Below the pieces are notes generated by a model that did not search any database, was not told where the DNA came from, and saw only the letters and a list, made by a program, of their open reading frames with translations. A stretch of DNA of 64,000 nt, taken from assembly GCF_024347195.1 (NCBI RefSeq), contig NZ_AP025281.1, forward strand, positions 4,402,001 to 4,466,000, read 5' to 3'. The DNA comes from Aliamphritea hakodatensis (GTDB taxonomy: Bacteria; Pseudomonadota; Gammaproteobacteria; Pseudomonadales; Balneatricaceae). Every line of letters starts with the position of its first letter. Position 1 is the stretch's first letter. Both the position numbers and the translations under genes were made by a program. Below are positions 43,183 to 52,979 of this stretch, piece by piece.

Positions 43183-45354
43183 ATGCTAAAAACCTGGTCA
43201 CTTATCTTTGCATTGTTGTTATCCGTTTCAACAACGGCTTTTGCCGCTGACAGCTCCGGTGACGATGAATTCCTGTACTCTTCTGAAAAAATGGCATCAT
43301 TTCTGTTTATGCAACACGCAATAGACCGAAAAGATCAGCTTATTCGCAGCCTTAACAACTGGTCTGAACAAACTGTCACCATGTGGCACAACATGACCAA
43401 AGGCCAGGGAGCCGATGGCTTTACTGAACTACTGTTAACCTTTACAGCGATGATGATCATTGCTTTATTTATTGAGGCTCTGGTCGGCTATAAACTCAAA
43501 CGCCTGTGCGACCGCATTACCGAACAGAACTCACTGGACTGGCGCCAAAGCCTCGGCCTTCTTCTGCTTCGGTGCGTCTTCAGCTATATAGCACTGGCTG
43601 TCTTTAGCGTTGTCGCTTACCTCATTCCGCTCACCCTGTACGATACTGAAGATATCTACCGGGTTTCCTTAGTCGCTATTCTAAACATGGTCATCAGCAT
43701 CCGGGCCTTTGCCATTATTGCTCAACTGATCTGGGCCCCCCATGCATCCGGCCTGCGCCTGATGAACATTGAATGCCACCTTGCCCGCCGCTTTTATTTC
43801 TGGTCTGTGGGTTTTATTGCTGTTTACAACATTTCAACAACATCCTGGCAGTTACTCTATCAGTTTGGTATCGATGCAATCATGTTCGCCCTCATTGTGC
43901 CAGTGAACGGGCTGCTCATGAACAGCATTGCCATTATGTTCATAGTGCTCAACCGTAAGCCCATCACAAACCTGTTCACTGATGGCCGTGAAGCGTCTAC
44001 CCTGTTTACACAAAATGTCCGGCAGATGTGGCCAACAATCATTACTATATGGTTACTGGTTATCTGGGCCATCTGGGCAGCTAATGAGTTCCTCGGCTAT
44101 TACAGCCAGGCAGATCAGATTACACCGGCATGGTGGATCACTATCAGCTTCCCAATCCTGGACCGTATTATTTTCGTCCTGCTGAACAAACTGAAAGACA
44201 TCACCTGGCTCCAGAGCCATTCATTTGAACGCCGTTGCGATACATTTATCAAACGCACCTTAATTGCGATCCGTACCATTCTGATTTCAGCGGTTCTTTA
44301 CCATGTCATAAACAGCTTCGGTTACGATACCTGGGAGATGCTGGCGGCCAGCCTGGGCAACATGATTGATAAGTCCGTAGATGTCATCATCGTTCTGGTC
44401 ATCGCTTATGCTGTCTGGGAAGTGATACAGTCTGCAATTGAGCGTCACTTACCTGCCGATGCATTTGTTGAAGATAACGGCATGGCAAGCCTTGAAGGTG
44501 AAGGCGGGGGTGCCGGCGCGACCCGCTCAGAAACATTATTGCCACTTGTACGCTCTTTCTTACTCGTATTCCTGCTGGTATGCGTGATACTGACTGTACT
44601 CAGCATTGCCGGCGTTGAGATAGCACCCTTACTGGCCGGTGCCGGTATCGTCGGTATCGCTGTAGGTTTTGGTGCACAGAAACTGGTTCAGGACGTCATC
44701 TCCGGAATTTTCTTCCTGCTGGACGACGCATTCCGCCGGGGTGAATATATCGAAGCTGCAGGCCTCAGGGGTACCGTAGAACGGATATCCATTCGCTCGA
44801 TCCGCCTGCGCCACCATCTGGGTGCCGTACAGACTATCCCCTTCAGTGAAATGGCCACCGTGACCAACCTCTCCCGTGACTGGATCACCATGAAGCTGGA
44901 ATTCCGTCTGGCCTATGACACGAATGTTGAACAGGTACGCAAACTGATCAAGAAAGTTGGCCAGAAGATGCTTGAACATGAGGAGTATGGACCACACTTC
45001 CTTCTGCCGCTTAAGTCTCAGGGTGTCATCCGGGTTGAGGAATCTGCACTGATCTTCCGCATGAAATTTACCTGCGTACCGGGCGAACAGTGGATAATCC
45101 GCCGTGAGGCCTACCGCCTGGTGAAAGAAGCGCTCAGTGCCAACGATATTCACTTCGCACACCGTTCAGTACATGTTCTGCTGCCAGATCAGCCCGATGA
45201 ACTGGATAAATCAACGGATGCAGCGGCTCTGCAGCAGCAAACCATTGCTAAAGCCGGTGCAGCTGCATTGACAGCCAGCCCGGAAATCCGGCGACAGGAC
45301 AAAATCGACGATGACAAAGCCAACGTAATCGGGGCTGATGCAGACTCTTCCTGA
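43183..45354 (+). CDS. Large MscS-type mechanosensitive ion channel
   Basis: 723 residues. A signal peptide (about 1-20, AFAADS) and a periplasmic segment are followed by several membrane helices, then the MscS core. The pore helix is AGAGIVGIAVGFGAQKLVQD (about 485-505). The beta domain follows (AAGLRGTVERISIRSIRLR) and ends with the vestibule region around EFRLAYDTN. It opens on membrane tension to release osmolytes. It is much longer than E. coli MscS and belongs to the extended class with extra N-terminal helices. An ATG 17 codons upstream is possible; the chosen start gives a normal signal peptide. Confidence 0.9.
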   Translation: MLKTWSLIFALLLSVSTTAFAADSSGDDEFLYSSEKMASFLFMQHAIDRKDQLIRSLNNWSEQTVTMWHNMTKGQGADGFTELLLTFTAMMIIALFIEALVGYKLKRLCDRITEQNSLDWRQSLGLLLLRCVFSYIALAVFSVVAYLIPLTLYDTEDIYRVSLVAILNMVISIRAFAIIAQLIWAPHASGLRLMNIECHLARRFYFWSVGFIAVYNISTTSWQLLYQFGIDAIMFALIVPVNGLLMNSIAIMFIVLNRKPITNLFTDGREASTLFTQNVRQMWPTIITIWLLVIWAIWAANEFLGYYSQADQITPAWWITISFPILDRIIFVLLNKLKDITWLQSHSFERRCDTFIKRTLIAIRTILISAVLYHVINSFGYDTWEMLAASLGNMIDKSVDVIIVLVIAYAVWEVIQSAIERHLPADAFVEDNGMASLEGEGGGAGATRSETLLPLVRSFLLVFLLVCVILTVLSIAGVEIAPLLAGAGIVGIAVGFGAQKLVQDVISGIFFLLDDAFRRGEYIEAAGLRGTVERISIRSIRLRHHLGAVQTIPFSEMATVTNLSRDWITMKLEFRLAYDTNVEQVRKLIKKVGQKMLEHEEYGPHFLLPLKSQGVIRVEESALIFRMKFTCVPGEQWIIRREAYRLVKEALSANDIHFAHRSVHVLLPDQPDELDKSTDAAALQQQTIAKAGAAALTASPEIRRQDKIDDDKANVIGADADSS

Positions 45355-45368
45355 CAGGCAACAAGATT

Positions 45369-45397
45369 TTCACACCACAGCCGGCTTGTGGTGTGAA
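45369..45397 (+). repeat. Strong hairpin after the channel gene
   Basis: Perfect 11-bp stem (TTCACACCACA with TGTGGTGTGAA) around a 7-nt loop, 14 nt after the channel stop. It lacks a downstream T-run, so it may be a Rho-assisted or 3'-stabilising element. Confidence 0.65.
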
Positions 45398-45532
45398 GCA
45401 CACTAAGCACCAATATATAGATACAACGCAGTAAATTTACAGCCCGTGTTAACATCCGTTCCCTCAGGGACTATCAATTACCATCTAGTCGATTGTAAGA
45501 TAGCCCTTTTCATTGACCCATGAGCCAAATTC

Positions 45533-46729
45533 GTGCGCAATAAACTCGATAATTGTCGGTTACTTATTTATAGCCATGACTCATTTGGCCTGGGCCACCT
45601 GCGCCGCTGCCGCGCGCTGGCTCACGCACTGGTGGATCAATACAAAGGTCTGTCGATTCTGATCCTGACCGGTTCACCGATTATTGGCCGGTTTGACTTC
45701 AAAGCCCGGGTGGATTTTGTCCGTATCCCCGGCGTCATCAAGCTGCACAATGGCGATTACACCTCGCTGGGCCTGCACATAGATCTCGCCGATACAATGG
45801 CGCTGCGTGAGTCCATTATTCTGCACACGGCAAAAACCTTTGCACCGGACATCTTCCTGGTCGATAAAGAGCCCTCCGGATTAAAAGGTGAAGTGAAAAG
45901 CACCCTTGAGATGCTCAAAAACACAAAGACCCAGTGTGTACTCGGCTTACGTGATGTCATGGATGATCCGGAACTATTAGAAGTCGAGTGGCAAAAGAAG
46001 CAGGTATGGCCGGTACTCGAAGACCTTTACGATGAAATCTGGGTATATGGTCCGCAACGCATGGGCAACCCACTGGAAGGCTTAAGCGGCAACTCTGCAG
46101 CCATCAATAATAAAATGCAGTATTCCGGTTACCTGCCCCGTCACTTACCGGAAAATATCGACCCCCAGAGCATCAATATTCCTGAGCAGCCTTACATTCT
46201 TGTCACACCCGGCGGCGGCGGTGACGGCATCGAAATGATCGACTGGGTTATGCGCGCCTATGAAGCAGCCCCCCAGCCAATGCCTGCACTGTTTGTCCTC
46301 GGTCCGTTCATGGCGACTGCAGAACGCAACAGCTTTCTGCAACGGGCCGAAACCCTTGAACAGGTTGAAGCGGTCACATTCAGCTCTCACCTGGAGCACC
46401 TGATGGCCAGCGCCCACGCGGTTATTGCGATGGGTGGCTACAACACGTTCTGTGAAATTCTGTCGTTTGACCGCCCGGCCCTGATTCTGCCCCGCAGCAA
46501 ACCCCGCCGTGAACAGCTGATCCGCGCCACGAAGGCACAGTCCCTGGGCTTACTGACAGCACTGGACCTTGCCGGTGAACGCAGCGTTGAAAACATGCAT
46601 CAGGCAATCGCGACACTGGTTACACAAAAGCCCCCATCCGAGCACTCCTGCTCAAGCATGCTCGAAGGCCTGAGTTTTGTTGCACGCCGTTTCGGTGAAC
46701 TTATTGATAACGAACAGGCTCCAAACTGA
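45533..46729 (+). CDS. MurG-like glycosyltransferase (first of pair)
   Basis: 398 residues, GT-B. The N-terminal lobe opens with LLIYSHDSFGLGHLRRCRAL, a glycine-rich acceptor loop like that of MurG; DIFLVDKEPSGLKGE closes it, and the C-terminal lobe has ILVTPGGGGDG (about 222), FVLGPFM and a donor-site loop with VIAMGGYNTFCEILSFDRP. The start is a GTG because the frame is closed 4 codons upstream and no ATG is available; the ribosome site is weak. It leads a six-gene operon. Donor and acceptor are unknown. Confidence 0.82.
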   Translation: MRNKLDNCRLLIYSHDSFGLGHLRRCRALAHALVDQYKGLSILILTGSPIIGRFDFKARVDFVRIPGVIKLHNGDYTSLGLHIDLADTMALRESIILHTAKTFAPDIFLVDKEPSGLKGEVKSTLEMLKNTKTQCVLGLRDVMDDPELLEVEWQKKQVWPVLEDLYDEIWVYGPQRMGNPLEGLSGNSAAINNKMQYSGYLPRHLPENIDPQSINIPEQPYILVTPGGGGDGIEMIDWVMRAYEAAPQPMPALFVLGPFMATAERNSFLQRAETLEQVEAVTFSSHLEHLMASAHAVIAMGGYNTFCEILSFDRPALILPRSKPRREQLIRATKAQSLGLLTALDLAGERSVENMHQAIATLVTQKPPSEHSCSSMLEGLSFVARRFGELIDNEQAPN

Positions 46730-46763
46730 AACACCTTAGTCAGCTTACATCCGCGGAATATCT

Positions 46764-47936
46764 ATGACGTCATCAACTCCCCGTGTGTTGTTTTATGTAC
46801 AGTACCTTTTGGGTATAGGCCACGTTCGTCGCTCCGCCCTGGTAATTCAGGCACTGGCTAACGCCGGCGTTCAGACAGATGTCATATTCGGCGGCGTGCC
46901 TGTTCCCCATATCAGCTTCGCGCCGGCCACTCTGCATTTTCTCGATCCGGTTAAAAGCGCCGACAACGGTTTCTCCGGCCTGGTAAAGGCTGATGGCAGC
47001 GAATTCAGCGCAGCAGACAAACTGAATCGCAGCCAGCAACTGCTGGAGCTGTGTCATCAGCTGCAGCCGGATGTCATTGTGACGGAAACCTACCCCTTTG
47101 GCCGCCGGCAAATGCGCTTTGAACTGACCCCATTACTTGAATGGGCCGCTAATCAGCCGGTGCCGCCCTTAATGGTTAGCTCTATCCGGGATATTTTGCA
47201 GGCCCGCAGCCCTAAACGGGAAGATGAATGCATTCAGCTGATTCAGCAGCAATACGACCAAGTACTGGTTCACGGTGACCCCGCATTCACCCCGCTGGAA
47301 AAAAGCTTCGCCAAAGCCTCTCAGATTCAGCGCCAGCTAACCTACAGCGGCTATGTTTGCCCGGAAAAACCACTGGCAAAACCCCGTGAGAACCTGATCG
47401 TTGTGTCAATCGGTGGCGGCGCTGTTGGCAAAGAAATTCTGCAAGCAGCCCAACAACTTCACGCCAGTGGTTTTGAAGCCGGTTGCCAGTGGTTACTGAT
47501 CACCGGCCCGAATATGGCACCTGAAGACAAAGAGTTATTGGCTAAACATAACTGCGACAACCTGCAGGTCGTTGAACTGGCAGATGACTTCATAGACAGC
47601 CTGAGCCGGGCCCGGGTGTCAGTATCAATGGCCGGATACAACACGGTTATGGACTTGCTGCAAACAGAAACACCTGCCGTGGTTGTACCATTCGAAGCCG
47701 AAAGTGAAACCGAACAGCTCGCCCGCAGCCAGTTACTGGAAGCCAAAGGCCTGCTGACCATTGTCCGGGAACATGCCCTGACTGCAGACACGCTGAAAGC
47801 AGCAATTCTGCAGGCCCGGCAACAGCAACACCAACGGCCAGCCATAAATATGCAGGGCGCTCAGCATTCAGCTGAGTTACTCAAACGCTGGGCTGAACAG
47901 CACAGGCAGACCTGTAAAAAAGAGGCACCGTTATGA
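46764..47936 (+). CDS. MurG-like glycosyltransferase (second of pair)
   Basis: 390 residues. It shares the layout of the preceding gene: VLFYVQYLLGIGHVRRSALV at the N-terminus, DVIVTETYPFGRRQMRFEL, then IVVSIGGGAVGKEIL (about 212) and SVSMAGYNTVMDLLQTETP in the donor lobe. The pair is clearly paralogous but diverged, so they likely make different linkages on one product. It lies 34 bp after the first and overlaps the deacetylase gene by 4 nt (ATGA). Confidence 0.82.
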   Translation: MTSSTPRVLFYVQYLLGIGHVRRSALVIQALANAGVQTDVIFGGVPVPHISFAPATLHFLDPVKSADNGFSGLVKADGSEFSAADKLNRSQQLLELCHQLQPDVIVTETYPFGRRQMRFELTPLLEWAANQPVPPLMVSSIRDILQARSPKREDECIQLIQQQYDQVLVHGDPAFTPLEKSFAKASQIQRQLTYSGYVCPEKPLAKPRENLIVVSIGGGAVGKEILQAAQQLHASGFEAGCQWLLITGPNMAPEDKELLAKHNCDNLQVVELADDFIDSLSRARVSVSMAGYNTVMDLLQTETPAVVVPFEAESETEQLARSQLLEAKGLLTIVREHALTADTLKAAILQARQQQHQRPAINMQGAQHSAELLKRWAEQHRQTCKKEAPL

Positions 47937-48685
47937 GCTGGTCAGCACTGGAACAGGAATTACAGCGTTGGGAAGCGCCTGTAGAACTCTGGTGGCGGGA
48001 TGATGACGCCACACATGATACGCCGGCCCTGCGGCAACTGCTGACGCTCGCCGGAGAGTTTCAGATACCGGTACATCTGGCGGTTATTCCCCAACAGCTG
48101 CACACCAGTCTGGACTGTATCCGTCAGCCTGCGAACCGTCCTTACAGCTACGTATTACAGCACGGCATTAATCATCAGAGCCATGCCACAGAGGGAATGC
48201 GCAAGGTTGAGCTGGGCGGCTGTTACCCACTGGAAACGCTGTGTGCCGACCTCACTGCCGGCCGGCAACGCTTATCCGGGCATTTCGAAGAGCAGTATCT
48301 GGATATGCTGGTTCCTCCCTGGAACCGGCTATCGGACGCACTGCTCCCCGAACTTAAAGAAATCGGTTATGAGAAACTCTCTGTACTGGGCCCCCGCCCT
48401 GACAGTGATAACACACAACACATCCGGCAGCTGAATGTGCATCTGGACATCATCAACTGGAAGAACCGCGGTTATGCCGGGGATGAACAGATCATCAGTA
48501 AACTGACCCGGCACCTGCAGCTGAAACGTACCGGCCAGATAGATGCCACCGAACCCTGTGGCCTGATGACTCATCATCTGGACCATGACCCCGCCTGCTG
48601 GGACTTTTTACAGCGCTTTTTTACCTGGTGCCATGAACATGAGAAGATTCAGTGGCTTGCAGGTCCGGATCTGCTAAACCGCTAA
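47933..48685 (+). CDS. Polysaccharide deacetylase-like protein (CE4 type)
   Basis: 250 residues. The NodB-type catalytic features are readable: Asp pair in WWRDDDATHD (23-25), metal histidines in HGINHQSH (77, 81, 84), and PPWNR (about 127). No signal peptide is seen, so it would act in the cytoplasm, on a sugar precursor or lipid-linked glycan, unlike most secreted deacetylases. It likely removes an N-acetyl group during assembly by the flanking glycosyltransferases. Translationally coupled to the gene before it. Confidence 0.8.
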   Translation: MSWSALEQELQRWEAPVELWWRDDDATHDTPALRQLLTLAGEFQIPVHLAVIPQQLHTSLDCIRQPANRPYSYVLQHGINHQSHATEGMRKVELGGCYPLETLCADLTAGRQRLSGHFEEQYLDMLVPPWNRLSDALLPELKEIGYEKLSVLGPRPDSDNTQHIRQLNVHLDIINWKNRGYAGDEQIISKLTRHLQLKRTGQIDATEPCGLMTHHLDHDPACWDFLQRFFTWCHEHEKIQWLAGPDLLNR

Positions 48686-48715
48686 CCTGAATACCGCCAA
48701 CCAATAAGGATTGAC

Positions 48716-49936
48716 GTGAAAAAAATTGCCCTGATTCTGAAAGGCTACCCACGCCTTTCTGAAACCTTTATTGCTCAGGAAATCCGCGCGCTGGAAAAAC
48801 GCGGCATGGATATCACGCTGGTTTCACTCCGGCATCCAACGGATAAGCAAACCCATCCGATTCACCGGCAAATTCAGGCCCGGGTCATTTACCTTCCCGA
48901 ATATCTGCATCAGGAACCTCTGCGGGTACTGAAAGCACTGGGGCACTGCATCAGCAAACGGGCGTTCTGCAAAACATTAAAAGCTTTTTTGAAAGACCTG
49001 AAACGGGACATGAGCCGCAACCGCGTCCGGCGTTTTGGCCAGGCACTGGTACTCACGGCCGAAATGCCCGCAGGTGTCGAACAGATGTATGCACATTTCC
49101 TGCATACCCCGGCATCGGTCACCCGTTACTCAGCCTTACTGAACCAGCTTCCCTGGAGCTGTTCAGCGCACGCCAAAGATATCTGGACCTCCGAAGAATG
49201 GGAATTGCGGGAAAAACTTCAGGAACTGGAATGGCTGGCTACCTGCACAAAAGCTAACCATACCTATCTGCAAAGTCTGAGTAACGACCCTGACAAAGTG
49301 CAACTCGTCTATCATGGCCTGGATTTTGACCGCTTTAACTACCCGCAAACAACAGCACCCGAGACACCGGCTGAAACCGTTAAAATTATCAGTGTTGGCC
49401 GGGCCGTCCCGAAAAAAGGCTACGACGATCTGCTAAAAGCCTTCGCCATGCTACCTGCCGAGCTTAACTGGCACTTCACCCACATTGGCGGTGGCGCCCT
49501 GCTAAAGCCGTTACAGGCGCAGGCAGAAGCGTTGGGGATTGCGGATCGCATCAGCTGGCTTGGGGCCCTGCCTCAGGAAGATGTCCTCGAATCCTACCGC
49601 AACAGTGACCTGTTTGTACTGGCCAGTAAAATCATCGCCGACGGTGACAGAGACGGCCTGCCAAATGTACTGATGGAAGCCCAGAGCCAGGCACTGTGCT
49701 GCCTGGCAACCAATATTTCAGGCATACCGGAACTGATTACCAGCGGCGAAAATGGCCTGCTGGTAGACTCTGAATCACCGGAACAGCTGGCCGAAGCATT
49801 ACACACCCTGATTCAGCAACCGGAACTGCGGAATACGCTGGGCAAAGCCGGCCAGACCCATCTACGGGACAACTTCGATGTAGAGCAGGGCATCGACCAG
49901 TTGGTTGACTTGTTTCAGAGCCCGCAGAGCAGCTGA
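48716..49936 (+). CDS. Glycosyltransferase family 4 protein
   Basis: 406 residues, GT-B: ILKGYPRLSETFIAQEIRAL at the N-terminus (a pattern common in colanic-acid-type GT4 proteins), HAKDIWT, KLQLVYHGLDFDRF-like linker (VQLVYHGLDFDRF), then VGRAVPKKGYDDLLKAF and the donor motif DGLPNVLMEAQSQALCCL with GIPELI. GTG start supported by AAGGA 6 nt ahead. It is the fourth operon gene. Sugar donor unknown. Confidence 0.88.
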   Translation: MKKIALILKGYPRLSETFIAQEIRALEKRGMDITLVSLRHPTDKQTHPIHRQIQARVIYLPEYLHQEPLRVLKALGHCISKRAFCKTLKAFLKDLKRDMSRNRVRRFGQALVLTAEMPAGVEQMYAHFLHTPASVTRYSALLNQLPWSCSAHAKDIWTSEEWELREKLQELEWLATCTKANHTYLQSLSNDPDKVQLVYHGLDFDRFNYPQTTAPETPAETVKIISVGRAVPKKGYDDLLKAFAMLPAELNWHFTHIGGGALLKPLQAQAEALGIADRISWLGALPQEDVLESYRNSDLFVLASKIIADGDRDGLPNVLMEAQSQALCCLATNISGIPELITSGENGLLVDSESPEQLAEALHTLIQQPELRNTLGKAGQTHLRDNFDVEQGIDQLVDLFQSPQSS

Positions 49937-49950
49937 TCCCCGGAGCCTGT

Positions 49951-51123
49951 ATGCAACAAATCGCTTTTTATGCCCCGCTAAAATCTCCCCGGCATAAAAA
50001 CCCATCCGGCGACCGGCAAATAGCCCGCCTGTTGCAACAGGCCCTGCAACTGGCCGGCTTTGATGTACAGCTTGCCAGCCAGCTACGCAGCTTCGATAAA
50101 ACCGGAGACAGCGAACGCCAGCAGCGCATGATCGCGCTGGCAGAAAAACTGGCGGACCGGCTCCTTAAGCACTGGCAACGCACGAGCTACCGCCCGGACG
50201 CCTGGTTTACCTATCATCTCTACTATAAGGCCCCTGACCTGCTGGGGCCGATAATCTGCAAAGCACTGAATATTCCTTATATTGCCTGCGAAGCCTCCTG
50301 GGCGGAAAAACGCGCCCGCGGTCCCTGGCAAGCCTATCACCGGCAACTGGACACAGCGCTGAGCACTGCCAGCAAAGTCTGCACCATCAACCCAGTTGAT
50401 CAGATCGCACTGAACGCTTATTACCAACATCAGGTGCCTTCCCCCCTGCACCGGCTGGCGCCTTTCGTAGCAACGCCTGACACAGAACTGATTGGGAATA
50501 AATCCCGGTTGGCTCACACCTACCGGCTTGATACCGGTAAGCCCTGGCTGATTACGGTTGCCATGATGCGTGACGGAGATAAGTACAAGTCTTATGAGCT
50601 ACTGGCTGAAACCCTTCACAATACTCAGGCAGATTTCCAGCTTCTGATCGTCGGAGACGGTAAACGTCAGGAAGATGTTGAAACACTGTTCAGCGGCGAT
50701 CACAGAGTCCGTTTTGCCGGCCGACAGGATAACGACGCGTTATTACAGCTCCTGCCACACTTTTGCATCAACCTCTGGCCGGCGGTTAATGAAGCGCTGG
50801 GGATGACATTTCTTGAGTCTCAGGCCAGAGGCTGTTCTGTCGTGGCAGGCAATGAAGGCGGAGTTCACTCGGTGGTGGAAAACGGCCAAACCGGAATGCT
50901 TTGCCCGCCACGTGACCCTGTCGCCCTGGCACGGGCCGTGGATAGATTGCTCAGCCATCCTGAACAGTTAACGCAATATCAGCTAAACGCCCGAAAATAT
51001 GTGACTGAAAACCACAGCCTGCAACATGCTGCAAAAGAACTGCGCGACATCATTTCACACGCCATAGCAACACACAAACAAAGCAATCCGACCGACACTC
51101 CGGGACACCCTGATCATGGCTGA
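49951..51123 (+). CDS. Glycosyltransferase family 4 protein
   Basis: 390 residues, GT-B. FYAPLKSPRHKNPSGDRQIA at the N-terminus, a mid-linker VCTINPVDQIALNAYY, then FRLDTGKPWLITVAMMRDGD-like strand (KPWLITVAMMRDGDK), LLIVGDGKRQEDVE, VRFAGRQDN and the donor loop NLWPAVNEALGMTFLESQARG. The family pattern is that of mannosyl- or related transferases; the actual donor is unknown. It lies 14 bp after the previous GT4 and overlaps the phosphatase gene by 8 nt. Confidence 0.85.
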   Translation: MQQIAFYAPLKSPRHKNPSGDRQIARLLQQALQLAGFDVQLASQLRSFDKTGDSERQQRMIALAEKLADRLLKHWQRTSYRPDAWFTYHLYYKAPDLLGPIICKALNIPYIACEASWAEKRARGPWQAYHRQLDTALSTASKVCTINPVDQIALNAYYQHQVPSPLHRLAPFVATPDTELIGNKSRLAHTYRLDTGKPWLITVAMMRDGDKYKSYELLAETLHNTQADFQLLIVGDGKRQEDVETLFSGDHRVRFAGRQDNDALLQLLPHFCINLWPAVNEALGMTFLESQARGCSVVAGNEGGVHSVVENGQTGMLCPPRDPVALARAVDRLLSHPEQLTQYQLNARKYVTENHSLQHAAKELRDIISHAIATHKQSNPTDTPGHPDHG

Positions 51124-51703
51124 TTTTTACTTCTTGCGCCACGCAACCACTGAATGGAACCTGCAGAAACGCTTACAGGGACGTACCAATATCCCCCTTG
51201 CAGAAGCCGGCATTGAACAGCTCCGGAACCGTAAGATTCCGGCAGCATTACAGACACTGCGCTGGTTCAGCAGCCCACTGGAACGGGCCCGGCAAACGGC
51301 GGAACAGTTAAGCATTAATGCAGCGAGCGAAATGGCCCTGATAGAAATGAACTGGGGCGACTGGGAAGGCCGGACGCTGACAGAACTGCGCGCCACCCAA
51401 CCAGAGATATTAGCCCGCGAGGAAGCCCGCGGACTGGATCTGTCACCTCCCGGCGGTGAATCCCCCCGGGATGTCAGTGCGCGGGTAACAGCCTGGGCAG
51501 ACCTTATCAGCAGCCAGGACAGCGATCAGCGATTCGGCTGTGTGTGCCATAAAGGCGTTATCCGCGCGATTTATGCGGCCGCATCCGGATGGGACATGCT
51601 GGGTAAACCTCCGCACACACTGGACTTTAATGCGGTTCAGGGATTCCGTTTTACAGACGGAGAATGGCAGATCCTGACACTGAACATCGATATATCCCGC
51701 TGA
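51116..51703 (+). CDS. Histidine phosphatase family protein (phosphoglycerate mutase-like)
   Basis: 195 residues. Catalytic His9 in FLRHATTEWN, phosphate-pocket Arg in SSPLERARQTAEQL, acid Glu in MNWGDWEGRTL, and second His in CVCHKGVIRAI. Such enzymes hydrolyse phosphomonoesters; in a sugar operon it may dephosphorylate a sugar-phosphate or keep the pathway moving. Last gene of the operon, coupled to the GT4 gene by an 8-nt overlap. Confidence 0.9.
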   Translation: MADFYFLRHATTEWNLQKRLQGRTNIPLAEAGIEQLRNRKIPAALQTLRWFSSPLERARQTAEQLSINAASEMALIEMNWGDWEGRTLTELRATQPEILAREEARGLDLSPPGGESPRDVSARVTAWADLISSQDSDQRFGCVCHKGVIRAIYAAASGWDMLGKPPHTLDFNAVQGFRFTDGEWQILTLNIDISR

Positions 51704-51712
51704 TCCTCAGGC

Positions 51713-51740
51713 AAAAAAACCGGACGTTAACAACGTCCGG
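51713..51740 (-). terminator. Rho-independent terminator of the sugar epimerase gene
   Basis: On the minus strand a perfect 9-bp stem (CCGGACGTT with AACGTCCGG, 3-nt loop) is followed by seven T. It separates the rightward operon from the leftward epimerase gene and may also slow read-through rightward. Confidence 0.85.
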
Positions 51741-51762
51741 CCTCTCGCATCAGCTTGCCTTA

Positions 51763-52764
51763 TCAGTTCTGATAATACTCACGATACCAGTCAACGAACT
51801 TCTGCATGCCATCACCAATGGGCATCGCGGGCTTGAAATCCACCAGCGATATCAACTTATCCACATCAGCATAGGTACGCGGCACATCCCCTGCCTGCAT
51901 GGGTAAATACTCTTTAACAGCGTCTTTGCCCGCGGCCCTTTCAATCGCTGCAATAAAATCCCCCAGCTCAACCGGTTCATTATTGCCAATATTAAAGATC
52001 TTATAAGGCGCCCAACTGGTTGCCGGACTGTCTTTAGCGTCCTCAGAATTCGGCTGAGGCACATTCGACAATACGCGTACAACCCCTTCAACAATATCAT
52101 CAATATAGGTGAAGTCCCGCTGCATTTTGCCGTGGTTAAAGACCTTTATCGGGCGATCATTCAGAATCGCATCGGTGAAAAGGAAAGGCGCCATATCAGG
52201 ACGCCCCCAAGGGCCATAAACCGTGAAAAAACGCAATCCGGTGGTTGGTAACTGATAAAGATGGGAATAGCTGTGCGCCATCATCTCATTAGATTTCTTG
52301 GTTGCCGCATATAACGACACCGGGTGATCCACCCCGTGATCTTCTGAAAATGGCACCTCATCATTCATACCATACACAGAACTTGATGAGGCATATACCA
52401 GATGCTCAACCTTGCTATGCCGGCAACCTTCCAGAATGGTTGCTATACCGACCAGATTAGAATCCACATAAGCCATCGGATTTTCAATGGAATACCGCAC
52501 CCCCGCCTGAGCCGCAAGATGAACGACCCGGTCAAAGTTCTCTGCGGCAAACAAGCCCGCAACAGCCTCACGGTCGGAGACATCCATTTTAATGAAGCGA
52601 AAGTGATCCACATCTTTCAGACGTGCCAGACGTGCCTCTTTCAGAGCCGGATCGTAATAGTCATTCAGGTTATCAATACCGATAACCTGATGCCCCTGCT
52701 CACACAAACGTAAAGCCGTCGCTGAACCAATAAAACCTGCAGCGCCGGTAACTAATATTTTCAT
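51763..52764 (-). CDS. UDP-glucuronate 4-epimerase-like NAD-dependent epimerase
   Basis: 333 residues, extended SDR: KILVTGAAGFIGSATALRL (NAD site), HLAAQAGVRYSIENP, YASSSSVYG, the YAATKKSNE Tyr-Lys pair, and FFTVYGPWGRPDMA. The GAGVRYS and PWGRPDM features are typical of the UDP-glucuronate 4-epimerases. With ugd at 59-60 kb it would make UDP-galacturonate for surface glycans. Two ATG codons 6 nt apart are available; the second has GGA at 8-nt spacing and matches the usual N-terminus. Has its own terminator. Confidence 0.88.
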   Translation of the reverse strand: MKILVTGAAGFIGSATALRLCEQGHQVIGIDNLNDYYDPALKEARLARLKDVDHFRFIKMDVSDREAVAGLFAAENFDRVVHLAAQAGVRYSIENPMAYVDSNLVGIATILEGCRHSKVEHLVYASSSSVYGMNDEVPFSEDHGVDHPVSLYAATKKSNEMMAHSYSHLYQLPTTGLRFFTVYGPWGRPDMAPFLFTDAILNDRPIKVFNHGKMQRDFTYIDDIVEGVVRVLSNVPQPNSEDAKDSPATSWAPYKIFNIGNNEPVELGDFIAAIERAAGKDAVKEYLPMQAGDVPRTYADVDKLISLVDFKPAMPIGDGMQKFVDWYREYYQN

Positions 52765-52979
52765 ACTCATTTTCCAGAAGGCGGGCGATCCCGCTAAAGA
52801 GCGGTGAATTTCAATTATGACATCTATTTTAGTTACTGTGTTACCTGGCTAACAGCTTAAAAATATTCCGCTTTGTTATAAATAGGCTCCGGGGCAGCCT
52901 TTACAGTGCCGTCCAAAGGCTGTCATTATCAGGGAGCTGTTTTTTCTTATCCTTAGGTCGCAGGGTGGAACCTTAACGA

